This document shows positions 1 to 7,585 of a stretch of DNA of 17,069 bases, in pieces. Source of the stretch: Verrucomicrobiota bacterium (lineage in GTDB: Bacteria > Verrucomicrobiota > Verrucomicrobiia > Verrucomicrobiales > Verrucomicrobiaceae); contig JAEYYS010000028.1 of assembly GCA_023428335.1 (NCBI GenBank), forward strand, positions 1 to 17,069, in the 5' to 3' direction. Position numbers and translations under genes: made by a program. The notes beneath the pieces were generated by a model that worked only from the letters and a program-made list of their open reading frames with translations, had not been told where the DNA came from and did no database searches. Position 1 is the stretch's first letter. Each line of letters opens with the position of its first letter.

Positions 1-1499
1 GTCTTCAACACGCCGGCCTGCGCGGCGGTCGCCTGGGCGCGTGCCGCTTCGGCCGGGGCCTGGGCAGCCTTGCTCTGGTCCAGGCTGGCCTTGGCGGCCT
101 CGGCAAGCTTTTGCGCCGCGGCCTTCAGGCCAGTGACGAGTTCGATCTCGCGCGCGGCATCGGCAACCGCGGCCTGGGCGCGTTTCAGGGCCTCGGCGGC
201 GACCTTGGCAGCTTCATCGGCCTTGGTGAAGGCGGCGCGGGCGTCCTCAAGTTTTTTCGCCTGGGCGGCATCCGGTTTGGCGGGCGCAACCGCCGCTGCG
301 GCCGGTGTTTCCAGCGCCTTGACGGCTGCCTCGGCCTGAGTCCTGGCCTGGGTCTTGGTTTCGGCGTCCTTCTGCTTGTCGGTCAGGCCCTTCTGCGCCG
401 TGGCGGCAAGTTCCTGGCCCTTCTTCAGGCGCGCGTCGAGGTCGGTCACCTCCTTGGCGGTTTTCTGGACGCGCTCGGTCCACCAGGCGGTCTCCAGGGC
501 GGCGCGTTCGACGGCAAAACCCGTTTCCGCCACGCGTCGTGCCGAGGTGGCATCGCCGCTGATCTCGCGCTGCAGTTTGCCGTCGCTCGTCTGCCAAAGC
601 TTGAGCTTGCCGTCGGCACCGGCGGTGGCGAGCAGTTGACCGTCGGGGCTGAGGGCGAAGGCGCTGCGGGCGGCGCCGTGGGCGATGCGGCGAACGGGCT
701 TGCCGGTTTTTGGATCGAGCAGGCTGACACCATCGGGGCCGTCGGCGGCGGCCTTGAACGCGGCGGCGGGGGGCGCCGGCGGCGAGGCTTCGGCGGGCGC
801 GTCGGTGCGGCGCCAGAGTTTCACCTCGCGGTAGCTGCCGGTGGCAAGCAGCTTGCCGTCGGGACTGAAGGCGAGGGCCGGCACGATGTCGCGGTGGGCG
901 ACCCCGGGTTTGGAATACAACCCGGCCTTGAGCAGGGCGGGATCGGTGAGGCGGGTGACGAGGCTGCCGGTGGGCAGGTGGCGGATCGACACCTGATTGC
1001 CGCGGGCGGCGGCGGCGAACTGGCCGTCGGCGCTGACGGCCGTGGCGTAGATCGGCGCGAAGCCGGCCGGCAGCGGTTCCCAGGCGATGACACGCTCGGT
1101 CTTGCCCTGGTGATGGGCGCCTTCATCGAGCCACTGTTTGAGCAACGCGAGCTGGCCGCCGGTGAGGGGCACGGCGCTGACCTTGTTGTTCTTGGGCGGC
1201 ATCTCCGAGTCCCATTCACCGGCTGCGGCTTGGTAGATGAGGCTCTTGGCGCCGTCGCCGCGCACGAGGCCGGGGCCGTTGTCGCCGCCCTTGAGCATGA
1301 GCTCGACGGTTTCCATGTTCAGCCCGCCCTTGGTCGTCGTCTTGTTGTGGCAGGGCAGGCAGTTGTCCTTGAGCAGGGGCAGCAGCTGCTTCTCGTACTC
1401 GACGGTCGCCGCGGCGAGCGGGCCGGGCAGAAGCAGGGCGAGCAGGAGGCGCGAACCCGCCTTCGGGCGAAGGCGCCTACGGGAGAGAGAAAACTTCAT
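1..1499 (-). CDS. Exported c-type cytochrome / WD40-repeat protein with long coiled coil (partial, C-terminus beyond window)
   Basis: The gene begins with ATG at 1497-1499 and stays open for 499 codons to the left edge, so the C-terminus is missing. An Arg-rich n-region and Leu-rich core (residues 1-31) form a signal peptide. A haem-attachment motif CLPCH lies at residues 47-51 and MPPK near 100, as in the planctomycete cytochrome domain. WD40-type blades follow (about 148-182, 203-230 and 275-303, with two SPDGxLLAT motifs). From about residue 331 the protein becomes an Ala/Lys/Glu/Gln-rich coiled coil that is still running at the edge, interrupting the propeller. It starts 9 bp after the PPC gene's stop, so the two are surely co-transcribed. 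No clear Shine-Dalgarno precedes it. Such proteins are common in PVC bacteria beside PSD1/DUF1501 genes. A periplasmic electron-transfer or scaffold role is inferred. Confidence 0.9.
   Translation of the reverse strand, partial: MKFSLSRRRLRPKAGSRLLLALLLPGPLAAATVEYEKQLLPLLKDNCLPCHNKTTTKGGLNMETVELMLKGGDNGPGLVRGDGAKSLIYQAAAGEWDSEMPPKNNKVSAVPLTGGQLALLKQWLDEGAHHQGKTERVIAWEPLPAGFAPIYATAVSADGQFAAAARGNQVSIRHLPTGSLVTRLTDPALLKAGLYSKPGVAHRDIVPALAFSPDGKLLATGSYREVKLWRRTDAPAEASPPAPPAAAFKAAADGPDGVSLLDPKTGKPVRRIAHGAARSAFALSPDGQLLATAGADGKLKLWQTSDGKLQREISGDATSARRVAETGFAVERAALETAWWTERVQKTAKEVTDLDARLKKGQELAATAQKGLTDKQKDAETKTQARTQAEAAVKALETPAAAAVAPAKPDAAQAKKLEDARAAFTKADEAAKVAAEALKRAQAAVADAAREIELVTGLKAAAQKLAEAAKASLDQSKAAQAPAEAARAQATAAQAGVLK
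1458..1475. repeat. GC-rich REP-like palindrome inside the signal-peptide coding region
   Basis: Eight-base arms CGCCTTCG and CGAAGGCG flank a 2-base centre, giving a perfect hairpin-forming palindrome. It lies in codons 9-14 of the WD40/cytochrome gene and encodes part of the basic n-region of the signal peptide. It resembles dispersed REP-type palindromes. Copy number elsewhere in the genome cannot be judged from this window. Confidence 0.55.
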
Positions 1500-1508
1500 G
1501 GCGGGGGT

Positions 1509-3746
1509 CTACTGGACGCGCAGGCGCACGGGGTTGGAATAGGCGGCGAAGACCGCGTCCTTGGGCGGGTTTTTGGCGGCGACATCCTTGCCGGCCTTGT
1601 CGGCGGCGGCCCTGGCCTTGGCGGCGCCGGGTAGCTGCTGTTCGGCGGTTTTCACCGCCGCTTCCGCCGCGGGTCGCGCGGTGGGATCGGTGGCCTTCGC
1701 CAAGGCGGCACGGGCGGCCTCAAGCGTTTTCTTCGCCGCGGCCTGGGCGGCGACCGCCTGCTGTGCCGCCTGTTCCGCTGCGGCGACCTGGGCCGCGTTG
1801 CGGCGCACGGGTTGTTTGGCCGGGCCCTGCAGCAGGAATCCATGTTCCCCGGCGGCGAGACCGAGTGCCTTGGTGTCGAGCGTCAGTTTGCCTTCGCTGG
1901 CCTTGGCGGGAATGGTCACGGTGGGGGCCTTGGCGGGATCGCCGAGGCCGAGCAACTTGAAGGTTAGTGCCTCGGTGCAGGCGCTGTGGCGGTGGGCCTT
2001 GACGGGGATGTCGACCTTGGCGCCGGCCTTGGTCTCGACGACGGCGGGCAGCTCGATCCGCACCGGGGCGGGCTGATCGACGATGCCAAGCGCCGGCGGA
2101 CCGCCGGTGTAGACCGACAGGTTTTCGCGGTTGGTGTCGCGCACGACCGCGTTCAAGTGCAGCGAGCGCAGGGACAGCGACAGGGTGACCGCGCCGGCCG
2201 GGGCGTCGGCGGCGACTTGGAAGGCGAGCCAGGCGGTGCGCTGGCCTTTGCCGGCAAAGCCCCCGAGGCAGGTCAGGCCGGGCGGCAGGCCGGCACAAGT
2301 CAGTTCCAGCGGTGGGCTTGAGGCGTTGCGCAGCGGCAGGGCCACTTCGATGACGCCGATGCCGCCGCGCCAGAGGTTTGCCGAACCGATTTCGTGCGGA
2401 CCGACGGCGGCGGCGCGCGGCAGGGTGGCGAGCATGGCGAGCCCGCCTTCCGGGCCGGCGCGATCCAGAGGACGCACGCGCAGGCTGTAGGGATGGCGGC
2501 GACCGTTGGCGGCATTGAGGGGATCGCTGAGCGAGAGGCGAAAGACGCCGTCGGCCTTGGCTTCGAAGCTGTAGCTGGGATCGAGCAGCGGCACGCGCGC
2601 GACCGAGGGAGCTGGCACCAGTCCCGGCACATCGTTGACCTCGGCCTGGGCGGTCAGCGTTTCCGCGCCAGCCGCGTCCTTCTTGAGGTTTTCGACAAGC
2701 AGCACCGGGTCGGTGGGGAAGCCGGCGAGCGCCGATTCAATCTCGATGGCAAAGCGGTCGCCCTTCTTGAAAGCCAGGTCGAAGCGTCGCGCCTCGCCGT
2801 GGGCCGGGAACCAGCCGCCGTGGCTCTGGCCGAGCGCGAGCGCCGTGGCGGCCTCGGGCAGTGGCTGGGCCGGGTCCTCGGTTTCTTCGGGCACCGTCAG
2901 CGGTGGCAACGGACTGGCGGCAGCCAGTGCGGCCGCGGTGGGACCGGTGAGCCGTTCCAGGGGCGGCCCCTGGCGCACGCGCAGGCCGTCGATGACCTGG
3001 CCGCCGGGCAGGTTCCAGCCGTAGACCCGATCCTTGCCGGCCGCCCAAACCACGGGACCGGAGGTCAGGCACAGGCGGTAGCCATAGGGATCGCCCGCGC
3101 CGAACATGAGGTCGTGGATCTTCAGGCGGTAGCGACCGTCGGCGGGCAGGCGGGCATCGAGCAGGCCGTCGCGCAGGCGGGCGATCTCGCGGCCATTGGC
3201 GTCGTGCAGTGTGCCGCTGAGGCGGGTGCGCACGGCGAAGGCGGCGCCGTCGAAGACCGCGAGCAGGCGCTGGCCCTTTTTCCCGTCGAAGGCAAGCCAG
3301 TGCGGCGCGCTGCTCTTGAAGACCCCGTGCATGGCTTGATCGAGCGCCAGGTTTTGTGCGGTCTCAGGGGTCGTGTTGCTGCCGGACGATTCCACCACGG
3401 CTTGCGGACCGATCTGAAAGACGCGCGGGTTGGAGATGCCGTAGCTGCCGGTGACGCGCAGCTCGTAGGTGCCGGGGCGCAGGTTGGCGGGCAGGGACAG
3501 GCGGAGAGTGTTCGCCACCGGCTGGCCCTTGGCGTCGAGCTTGGGCTTGGCCACCACGACCGCGCCCGGATCGGGCGAAAGCAGCACGCCCGACAGGCCG
3601 GCGAGGTCGCTGCCCTTGACGGCGAGATCGAGCGTGTCGCCAGGGCGACCACCCAACGGGTGCATCGAGGTGAGGACCGGTGTCGGAAAAGAGGTCTGGG
3701 CGAGCGCCAGGATCGGAGTGAGGAAAACCAGCGGGAGCAGCTTCAT
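1509..3746 (-). CDS. Exported PPC-domain (pre-peptidase C-terminal-like) multidomain beta protein
   Basis: This is a 745-residue protein with a clear signal peptide (MKLLPLVFLTPILALAQ). It continues as an Ig/IPT-like beta domain (about 20-112, with HPLGGRPGDTLDLAVKG). A PPC-type domain follows (about 125-230, containing HWLAFDGKKGQRLLAVFDG), then a second PPC-like domain (about 295-425, ARRFDLAFKKGDRFAIEIES), and further Ig-like modules (about 440-645). Near the C-terminus an Ala/Lys-rich helical stretch (about 650-730) separates the last beta strand (SNPVRLRVQ) from the rest of its domain. PPC proteins of this kind regularly accompany PSCyt1/DUF1549/DUF1553 genes in PVC genomes. They are thought to act in the envelope, but no reaction is known. 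It lies 86 bp after the PSD1 gene and 9 bp before the WD40 gene, in the same transcription unit. No Shine-Dalgarno is evident. Confidence 0.88.
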   Translation of the reverse strand: MKLLPLVFLTPILALAQTSFPTPVLTSMHPLGGRPGDTLDLAVKGSDLAGLSGVLLSPDPGAVVVAKPKLDAKGQPVANTLRLSLPANLRPGTYELRVTGSYGISNPRVFQIGPQAVVESSGSNTTPETAQNLALDQAMHGVFKSSAPHWLAFDGKKGQRLLAVFDGAAFAVRTRLSGTLHDANGREIARLRDGLLDARLPADGRYRLKIHDLMFGAGDPYGYRLCLTSGPVVWAAGKDRVYGWNLPGGQVIDGLRVRQGPPLERLTGPTAAALAAASPLPPLTVPEETEDPAQPLPEAATALALGQSHGGWFPAHGEARRFDLAFKKGDRFAIEIESALAGFPTDPVLLVENLKKDAAGAETLTAQAEVNDVPGLVPAPSVARVPLLDPSYSFEAKADGVFRLSLSDPLNAANGRRHPYSLRVRPLDRAGPEGGLAMLATLPRAAAVGPHEIGSANLWRGGIGVIEVALPLRNASSPPLELTCAGLPPGLTCLGGFAGKGQRTAWLAFQVAADAPAGAVTLSLSLRSLHLNAVVRDTNRENLSVYTGGPPALGIVDQPAPVRIELPAVVETKAGAKVDIPVKAHRHSACTEALTFKLLGLGDPAKAPTVTIPAKASEGKLTLDTKALGLAAGEHGFLLQGPAKQPVRRNAAQVAAAEQAAQQAVAAQAAAKKTLEAARAALAKATDPTARPAAEAAVKTAEQQLPGAAKARAAADKAGKDVAAKNPPKDAVFAAYSNPVRLRVQ

Positions 3747-3832
3747 GAGGGCACGAAATCGGGAAGGGGAGGGCAGGCCTCAGGCGTTGGCCAGCCGGGC
3801 CGTTGCACGCCAAGCCAGTCCTGCAGGCCAAC

Positions 3833-6031
3833 TCAATGATTGAAGAGGAATTCCTTCGTGTTGAGCAGGGCCCAGAGAATGTCCTCAAACGCCTCGCGAC
3901 GCGCGGCGAGGCGGGCATCGCCGGCCTTGCCCTCGCTCTTGCGACCGAGGTGGCCGAGGGCGAGTTGCAGTTCCTGCGGGTTGGGGTCGCGACTGAGGGC
4001 GATGTGGTAGAGGTCGCCGACCTTGTCGTCGTCCGGGCGCGGATCCTTGGCGAGGCGGTCGGCCCGGCCGTCGGCCCGTGCGAGCTGGGTTTGGATCTCC
4101 GAGGCGTTGAGCAGGTGCAGGCTCTGCGCCAGGCTGGCTTCCTGGGTGCGCTCGCACTCGCAGGCCGAGGCGGAGTCGGGCCGGCCGAAGACGGTCAGGA
4201 AGTAGGTCGTCTGATTGTAGCTGTTGTCGGGCAGGGCGACCGCGCGGGTGCCGGGTGCCTGACCGGCGAACTGGCTTTCGGCGGCGAGCAGGGTGTTGAC
4301 CGCGTCGTAGAGCACCTCGGCGGTGAGGCGCTTCGGGTAGTAGCGACTGAAGTTTTGGCGGTCCTTGGCGTTGTGCTCGTTGGGCACCGCGCTGAGCTGG
4401 TAGGTGGTCGAGGTCGTGATCGTGCGGATGAGTCGCTTCAGGTCGTAGCCGTGGGCGGTGAAATCCTGAGCGAGCGCCTGCAGCAGCTCCGGGTTCACCG
4501 GCGGATTGGTCTCGCGCATGTCGTCCTCGGGTTCGACGAGGCCGCGGTTGAAGAAGTGCTTCCAGTAGCGGTTGACCAGGGTGTGGGCGAAGAACGGATT
4601 GTCCTTCGCGCTCATCCAGTCGGCCAGGGCCAGGCGCGGATCCTGTTCGGGCTTCAGCTGCAAACGCTCGGCACCGAGGCGGGTCGGCTGCACCGGCAGC
4701 TTGGTGCGGATGTTGGTCATCTGGGCGGTGCCGCGCTTGTGATACACGAGCTCCTCATAGCGGTCGCCAGCGGGCTTGCGCGCGACGTTGGCGAAGAAGG
4801 CGGCGAGACCGTAGTAGTCCTCCTGGCTCCACTTTTCGAAGGGGTGATGGTGGCACTGGGCGCACTGCATGCGCGTGCCGAGGAAGAGCTGGGCGACGTC
4901 CTCCATCTGCTGCTTCGGATCCTTGACCTGGCGGTACCAGGCGACCGGCGGATGCTGGTCGAGCGTGCCCGAGGCGGCGACGACCTGACGGGCGAACTGG
5001 TCGAAGGGCAGGTTGTCGGCCATGGCGTCGCGGATCCAGGACCAGAACAGGTAGCTGCCGCGCGCATAGAGCGGCTGGGTGCGCTGGTTGCGCAGCAGGG
5101 CGCTCCACTTGTTGGCGAAGTACTCGGCATACTCGGCCGAATCGAGCAGGGCGTCGACCTTGGCCGCCCGCTTGCCGGGATCGCGGGCGGCGAGGAAGTC
5201 CTTCATCTCGGCGACGGTTGGCAGGCGGCCGGTGAGGTCGAGGGTGAGGCGGCGCAGGAAGGTGGCGTCGTCGGCCACGGGCGAGGGCGGGATGCCGATG
5301 GTCTGCAGCTTGGCGAAGACGTGGCGGTCGACGAAGTTCGACTCGGGCGGCAGGCTTTCCACCGGCGCGCCGAGCGGCACCGTGGCGCGGAAGGTGGCGA
5401 CCTTGCCTTGGTAGCGAACCATGACGGCGACATCGCCGGGAAGGTCGAGCAGGCGCACCTCGCCGGTCTCGGTGGTTTCGGCCATCGACTTCTCATTGGC
5501 CTCGTAGAGCGCGCGGCGGGTGACGTCGCGGGTCGAGCCATCGGTGTAATGGGCGATGACCTTGAGCTGCTGTTTCGCCTTCAGCGGCAGGGTGAGGGCG
5601 GCGGGTTCGACACTGATGCGCGCCATTTTCGGATCGTCGGGGCTGCCATAGGGCATGCCCTCGCGGATCCAGCGCACGAGGTCCTGATAATCCTCGGAGT
5701 TGGGATCGAGTTTTTTGCCGCCGCCGTGCGGCAGTTGGGCGGTGCCCTTGGTGAGCAGCAGGCTCTGCTCGGGCGCGGCGGGGAAGACGCGGCGACCGCG
5801 CGCCTCCTTGACGATGTGCTCGTAGTCCTCCTGCGGCTCGAAGCCGAGCAGGGAAAGCTTGAAACCGTTCTGGCCGCTGGCCTTGCCATGGCAGCCGCCG
5901 CCGTTGCAGCCGCCCTTGGTGAGGATCGGCATGATGTCGTTGGCGAAGTTCAGCCGGCGCGGTGCTTCCGCCGCCGGGGCGGACAGGGCGAGGCCGGCGA
6001 GCAGGGCGAAGGGCAATCGGGGACGCATCAT
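3833..6031 (-). CDS. PSCyt1-like / DUF1549 / DUF1553 exported cytochrome protein, CX4CH type
   Basis: This 732-residue protein has a signal peptide (about 1-22). The first haem-type motif has C42, C47 and H48 (CNGGGCH), a CX4CH spacing seen in this subfamily, followed by GKASGQNGFKLSLLG. A bacterial Ig-like (Big_2-type) domain spans about 135-222. DUF1549/PSD1 spans about 235-430, with LTLDLTGRLPT and a second motif CAQCH at 390-394 followed by HHPFEKW. DUF1553/PSD1 C-terminal signatures follow (NPFFAHTLVNRYWKHFFNRG at about 478, then PKRLTAEVLYDAVN and DSASACECERTQEASLAQ). Either of two adjacent ATGs (6029-6031 or 6026-6028) could be the start. Downstream of its stop, seven-base arms at 3786-3792 and 3826-3832 could pair across a 33-base loop. 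A periplasmic redox or envelope role is inferred; the enzymatic activity of the family is not established. Confidence 0.93.
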   Translation of the reverse strand: MMRPRLPFALLAGLALSAPAAEAPRRLNFANDIMPILTKGGCNGGGCHGKASGQNGFKLSLLGFEPQEDYEHIVKEARGRRVFPAAPEQSLLLTKGTAQLPHGGGKKLDPNSEDYQDLVRWIREGMPYGSPDDPKMARISVEPAALTLPLKAKQQLKVIAHYTDGSTRDVTRRALYEANEKSMAETTETGEVRLLDLPGDVAVMVRYQGKVATFRATVPLGAPVESLPPESNFVDRHVFAKLQTIGIPPSPVADDATFLRRLTLDLTGRLPTVAEMKDFLAARDPGKRAAKVDALLDSAEYAEYFANKWSALLRNQRTQPLYARGSYLFWSWIRDAMADNLPFDQFARQVVAASGTLDQHPPVAWYRQVKDPKQQMEDVAQLFLGTRMQCAQCHHHPFEKWSQEDYYGLAAFFANVARKPAGDRYEELVYHKRGTAQMTNIRTKLPVQPTRLGAERLQLKPEQDPRLALADWMSAKDNPFFAHTLVNRYWKHFFNRGLVEPEDDMRETNPPVNPELLQALAQDFTAHGYDLKRLIRTITTSTTYQLSAVPNEHNAKDRQNFSRYYPKRLTAEVLYDAVNTLLAAESQFAGQAPGTRAVALPDNSYNQTTYFLTVFGRPDSASACECERTQEASLAQSLHLLNASEIQTQLARADGRADRLAKDPRPDDDKVGDLYHIALSRDPNPQELQLALGHLGRKSEGKAGDARLAARREAFEDILWALLNTKEFLFNH

Positions 6032-6050
6032 GACTGGCGGAAATTACGGG

Positions 6051-6079
6051 GCACGGCGACGGGTTCTTGTCGGCCGTGC
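6051..6079 (-). other. Intercistronic hairpin between DUF1501 and PSD1 genes
   Basis: Arms GCACGGC/GCCGTGC plus GAC/GTC with one bulged base give a 10-bp stem with an 8-base loop, immediately after the DUF1501 stop codon. There is no T-run behind it on the minus strand. An mRNA-stabilising or partial attenuating hairpin is therefore more likely than a true terminator. Confidence 0.45.
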
Positions 6080-6083
6080 GGTC

Positions 6084-7430
6084 TCAAAGCAGTTCGGCCA
6101 GCGGCGCCGGCGTGCCGTCGACGAGGTACTGCGGGCGCCCGCTGAAGTCGTCGAGGGTGACCTTGGTGGTGTCGATGCCGAGGTGATGGTAGAGCGTCGC
6201 GAAAACTTCGCCGAAAGCGACGGGTCGGTCGACCGCCTCGCCGGCGACCTTGTCGGTGGCACCGATGAACTGGCCGTGGCGGAAGGCGCCACCGGCGAGC
6301 AGGGCGCAGGAGACACGCGGCCAGTGGTCGCGCCCGCCCTGCGGGTTGATGACCGGCGTGCGGCCGAACTCACCCCAGACGACGACGGCGACGTCCTTTT
6401 CCAGGCCGCGCTCGTGCAGGTCGGTGAGCAGGGCGCTGAGGGCACTGTCGAGCAGCGGCAGATCCTCGCGCAGCTGGCCGAAGTTGTTGCTGTGGTAGTC
6501 CCAGCGGCTGAAGCCGAGGGTGACGACGCGCGCGCCGGCCTCGACGAGGCGGCGGGCGGCTAGGAAGTGATCGGTCAGGCGCGGGCCGCCGTCGTCACGG
6601 TTGCGGTTCTCGCCCTTGCCATAGCGTTCGGCGATGCGCCGGTCCTCGCGCGTCAGGTCGAGGGCTTGAAGCAGCTTGGGGCTGGTGAGCACGCCGAGGG
6701 CCTGTTCGTTGAAGGCATCCATGCCGGCCATCAGGCCACCGGCATCGAGGTCGCGGCGCAGTTGGTCAAAGCTCTTCAGCAGCGCGGCGCGATCGTGCAG
6801 GCGGTCGAGGCTCATGCCGTTGAGCTTCATGTCGGCCGTGCCGCCGCCGCGGTTTGCTTCAAAGGGGGCGTGGGCGACCCCGAGGAAGCCGGGCTCGCCA
6901 TTGCGCGCCCAGGGCATGTGACCCATCTTGGGCGACAGCCCGACGAAGGGCGGCGTGGCCGGATCGACCGGGCCCTGCAGGCGCGAGACGACCGAGCCGA
7001 AGGCGGGCCAGCCGCCGGGCGGTTGCTGGCGGCTGTTGCGGCCGGTCAGGCATTGGAAGGCATCGTGGCTGGTGTCGCAATCGGCCATCGAACGGATGAC
7101 CGTGCATTTGTCCATCTGCCGCGCCAGCCGCGGCAGCAGTTCGCAGATCTGCAGGCCGTCGACATTGGTGGCGATGGGTTTGAACTCGCCGCGGATTTCC
7201 GAGGGGGCATCGGGCTTGAGATCAAGAATGTCCTGGTGCGAGGGCCCACCCGGCAGGAAGACCATGATGACCGCCTTGTGACCCGGGCGCCGGCCCTGGG
7301 CGGTCTCTGCGCGCAGCAGGTCCGGCAGCGACAACCCGCCCATGGCAAGACCGCCGATCTTGAGAAAGTCGCGCCGGCTGCGGCCGTCGCAAAAGCCGCG
7401 GTGCGCGGAGGTGGCGTTGAGGGTGAGCAT
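6084..7430 (-). CDS. DUF1501 family Tat-exported protein (copy nearest the PSD1 gene)
   Basis: I start it at ATG 7428-7430 (448 residues). The same opening, MLT...FCDG.SRRDFL, occurs in the paralogue at 13268-14629, and the longer reading would use GTG at 7458-7460. The twin-arginine motif SRRDFLK (RR at 19-20) and Gly/Leu-rich core mark Tat export. DUF1501 hallmarks are visible: FLPGGPSHQDILDLKPDAP near the N-terminus, RGEFKPIATN, IRSMADCDTSHD, and C-terminal GEFGRTP...GGRDHWPR and DDFSGRPQYLVDG. DUF1501 is related to the alkaline phosphatase/sulfatase fold, and its Asp/His motifs are probably metal ligands; the substrate is unknown. It is followed 52 bp later by the PSD1 gene, the standard PVC pairing. 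Its upstream neighbour is now the low-GC cassette, which apparently separates it from the other two DUF1501 genes. Confidence 0.93.
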   Translation of the reverse strand: MLTLNATSAHRGFCDGRSRRDFLKIGGLAMGGLSLPDLLRAETAQGRRPGHKAVIMVFLPGGPSHQDILDLKPDAPSEIRGEFKPIATNVDGLQICELLPRLARQMDKCTVIRSMADCDTSHDAFQCLTGRNSRQQPPGGWPAFGSVVSRLQGPVDPATPPFVGLSPKMGHMPWARNGEPGFLGVAHAPFEANRGGGTADMKLNGMSLDRLHDRAALLKSFDQLRRDLDAGGLMAGMDAFNEQALGVLTSPKLLQALDLTREDRRIAERYGKGENRNRDDGGPRLTDHFLAARRLVEAGARVVTLGFSRWDYHSNNFGQLREDLPLLDSALSALLTDLHERGLEKDVAVVVWGEFGRTPVINPQGGRDHWPRVSCALLAGGAFRHGQFIGATDKVAGEAVDRPVAFGEVFATLYHHLGIDTTKVTLDDFSGRPQYLVDGTPAPLAELL

Positions 7431-7573
7431 GACAGAGTCGGGCACAATACGGTCGCGCACGCGCGGCTCTTGCCGGGTATGAAAATCTAGTTATCCCCTG
7501 ATTTGGGACTCACGGAAGATGGCGACCACATTGTGACGCTGCATCCAGAATACCGAATCGACCCAGATGAAAG
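7431..7573. other. Intergenic stretch with ORF-like remnant, left flank of the cassette
   Basis: This gap of about 143 bp lies between the left direct repeat and the DUF1501 start, and holds no complete gene. From 7491 to about 7583 both strands are open in the same codon register. The plus strand reads a protein-like stretch (TEDGDHIVTLHPEYRIDPD) without a start codon. The minus strand reads one ending at TAA 7491-7493 (e.g. VVAIFRESQIRG). Either could be a decayed gene fragment or chance. A CGCGC/GCGCG mini-hairpin (7454-7465) lies in the DUF1501 leader. No convincing promoter or terminator was found. Confidence 0.3.
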
Positions 7574-7585
7574 CGGCACAGTCAA
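7574..7585. repeat. 12-bp direct repeat, left copy (CGGCACAGTCAA)
   Basis: Identical over 12 bases to 11761-11772 and in the same orientation; the match ends at both sides. On the minus strand the repeat reads TTGACTGTGCCG and supplies the TGA stop (7582-7584) of the DUF4403-like gene. With the right copy it brackets the low-GC three-gene block. Confidence 0.7.

Noticed and set aside
111..1634. Plus-strand open frame of 507 codons opposite the WD40/cytochrome gene
   Set aside because: The minus strand has CXXCH and WD40 motifs in a continuous frame; the plus product is Gly-rich with no recognisable domain.
2394..3839. Plus-strand open frame of 481 codons opposite the PPC gene
   Set aside because: Shadow of the PPC-domain gene; no motifs or start signals.
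3803..6145. Long plus-strand open frame (780 codons) opposite the PSD1 gene
   Set aside because: It is antisense to a gene with clear signal peptide, haem motifs and DUF1549/DUF1553 signatures. Long mirror frames are expected in high-GC coding DNA, and its product is low-complexity Gly/Ala/Val/Glu.
7431..7460. Extended GTG start for the 6084-7430 DUF1501 gene
   Set aside because: The paralogue begins at the equivalent MLT, and the extra ten residues would push the twin-arginine motif away from the N-terminus.
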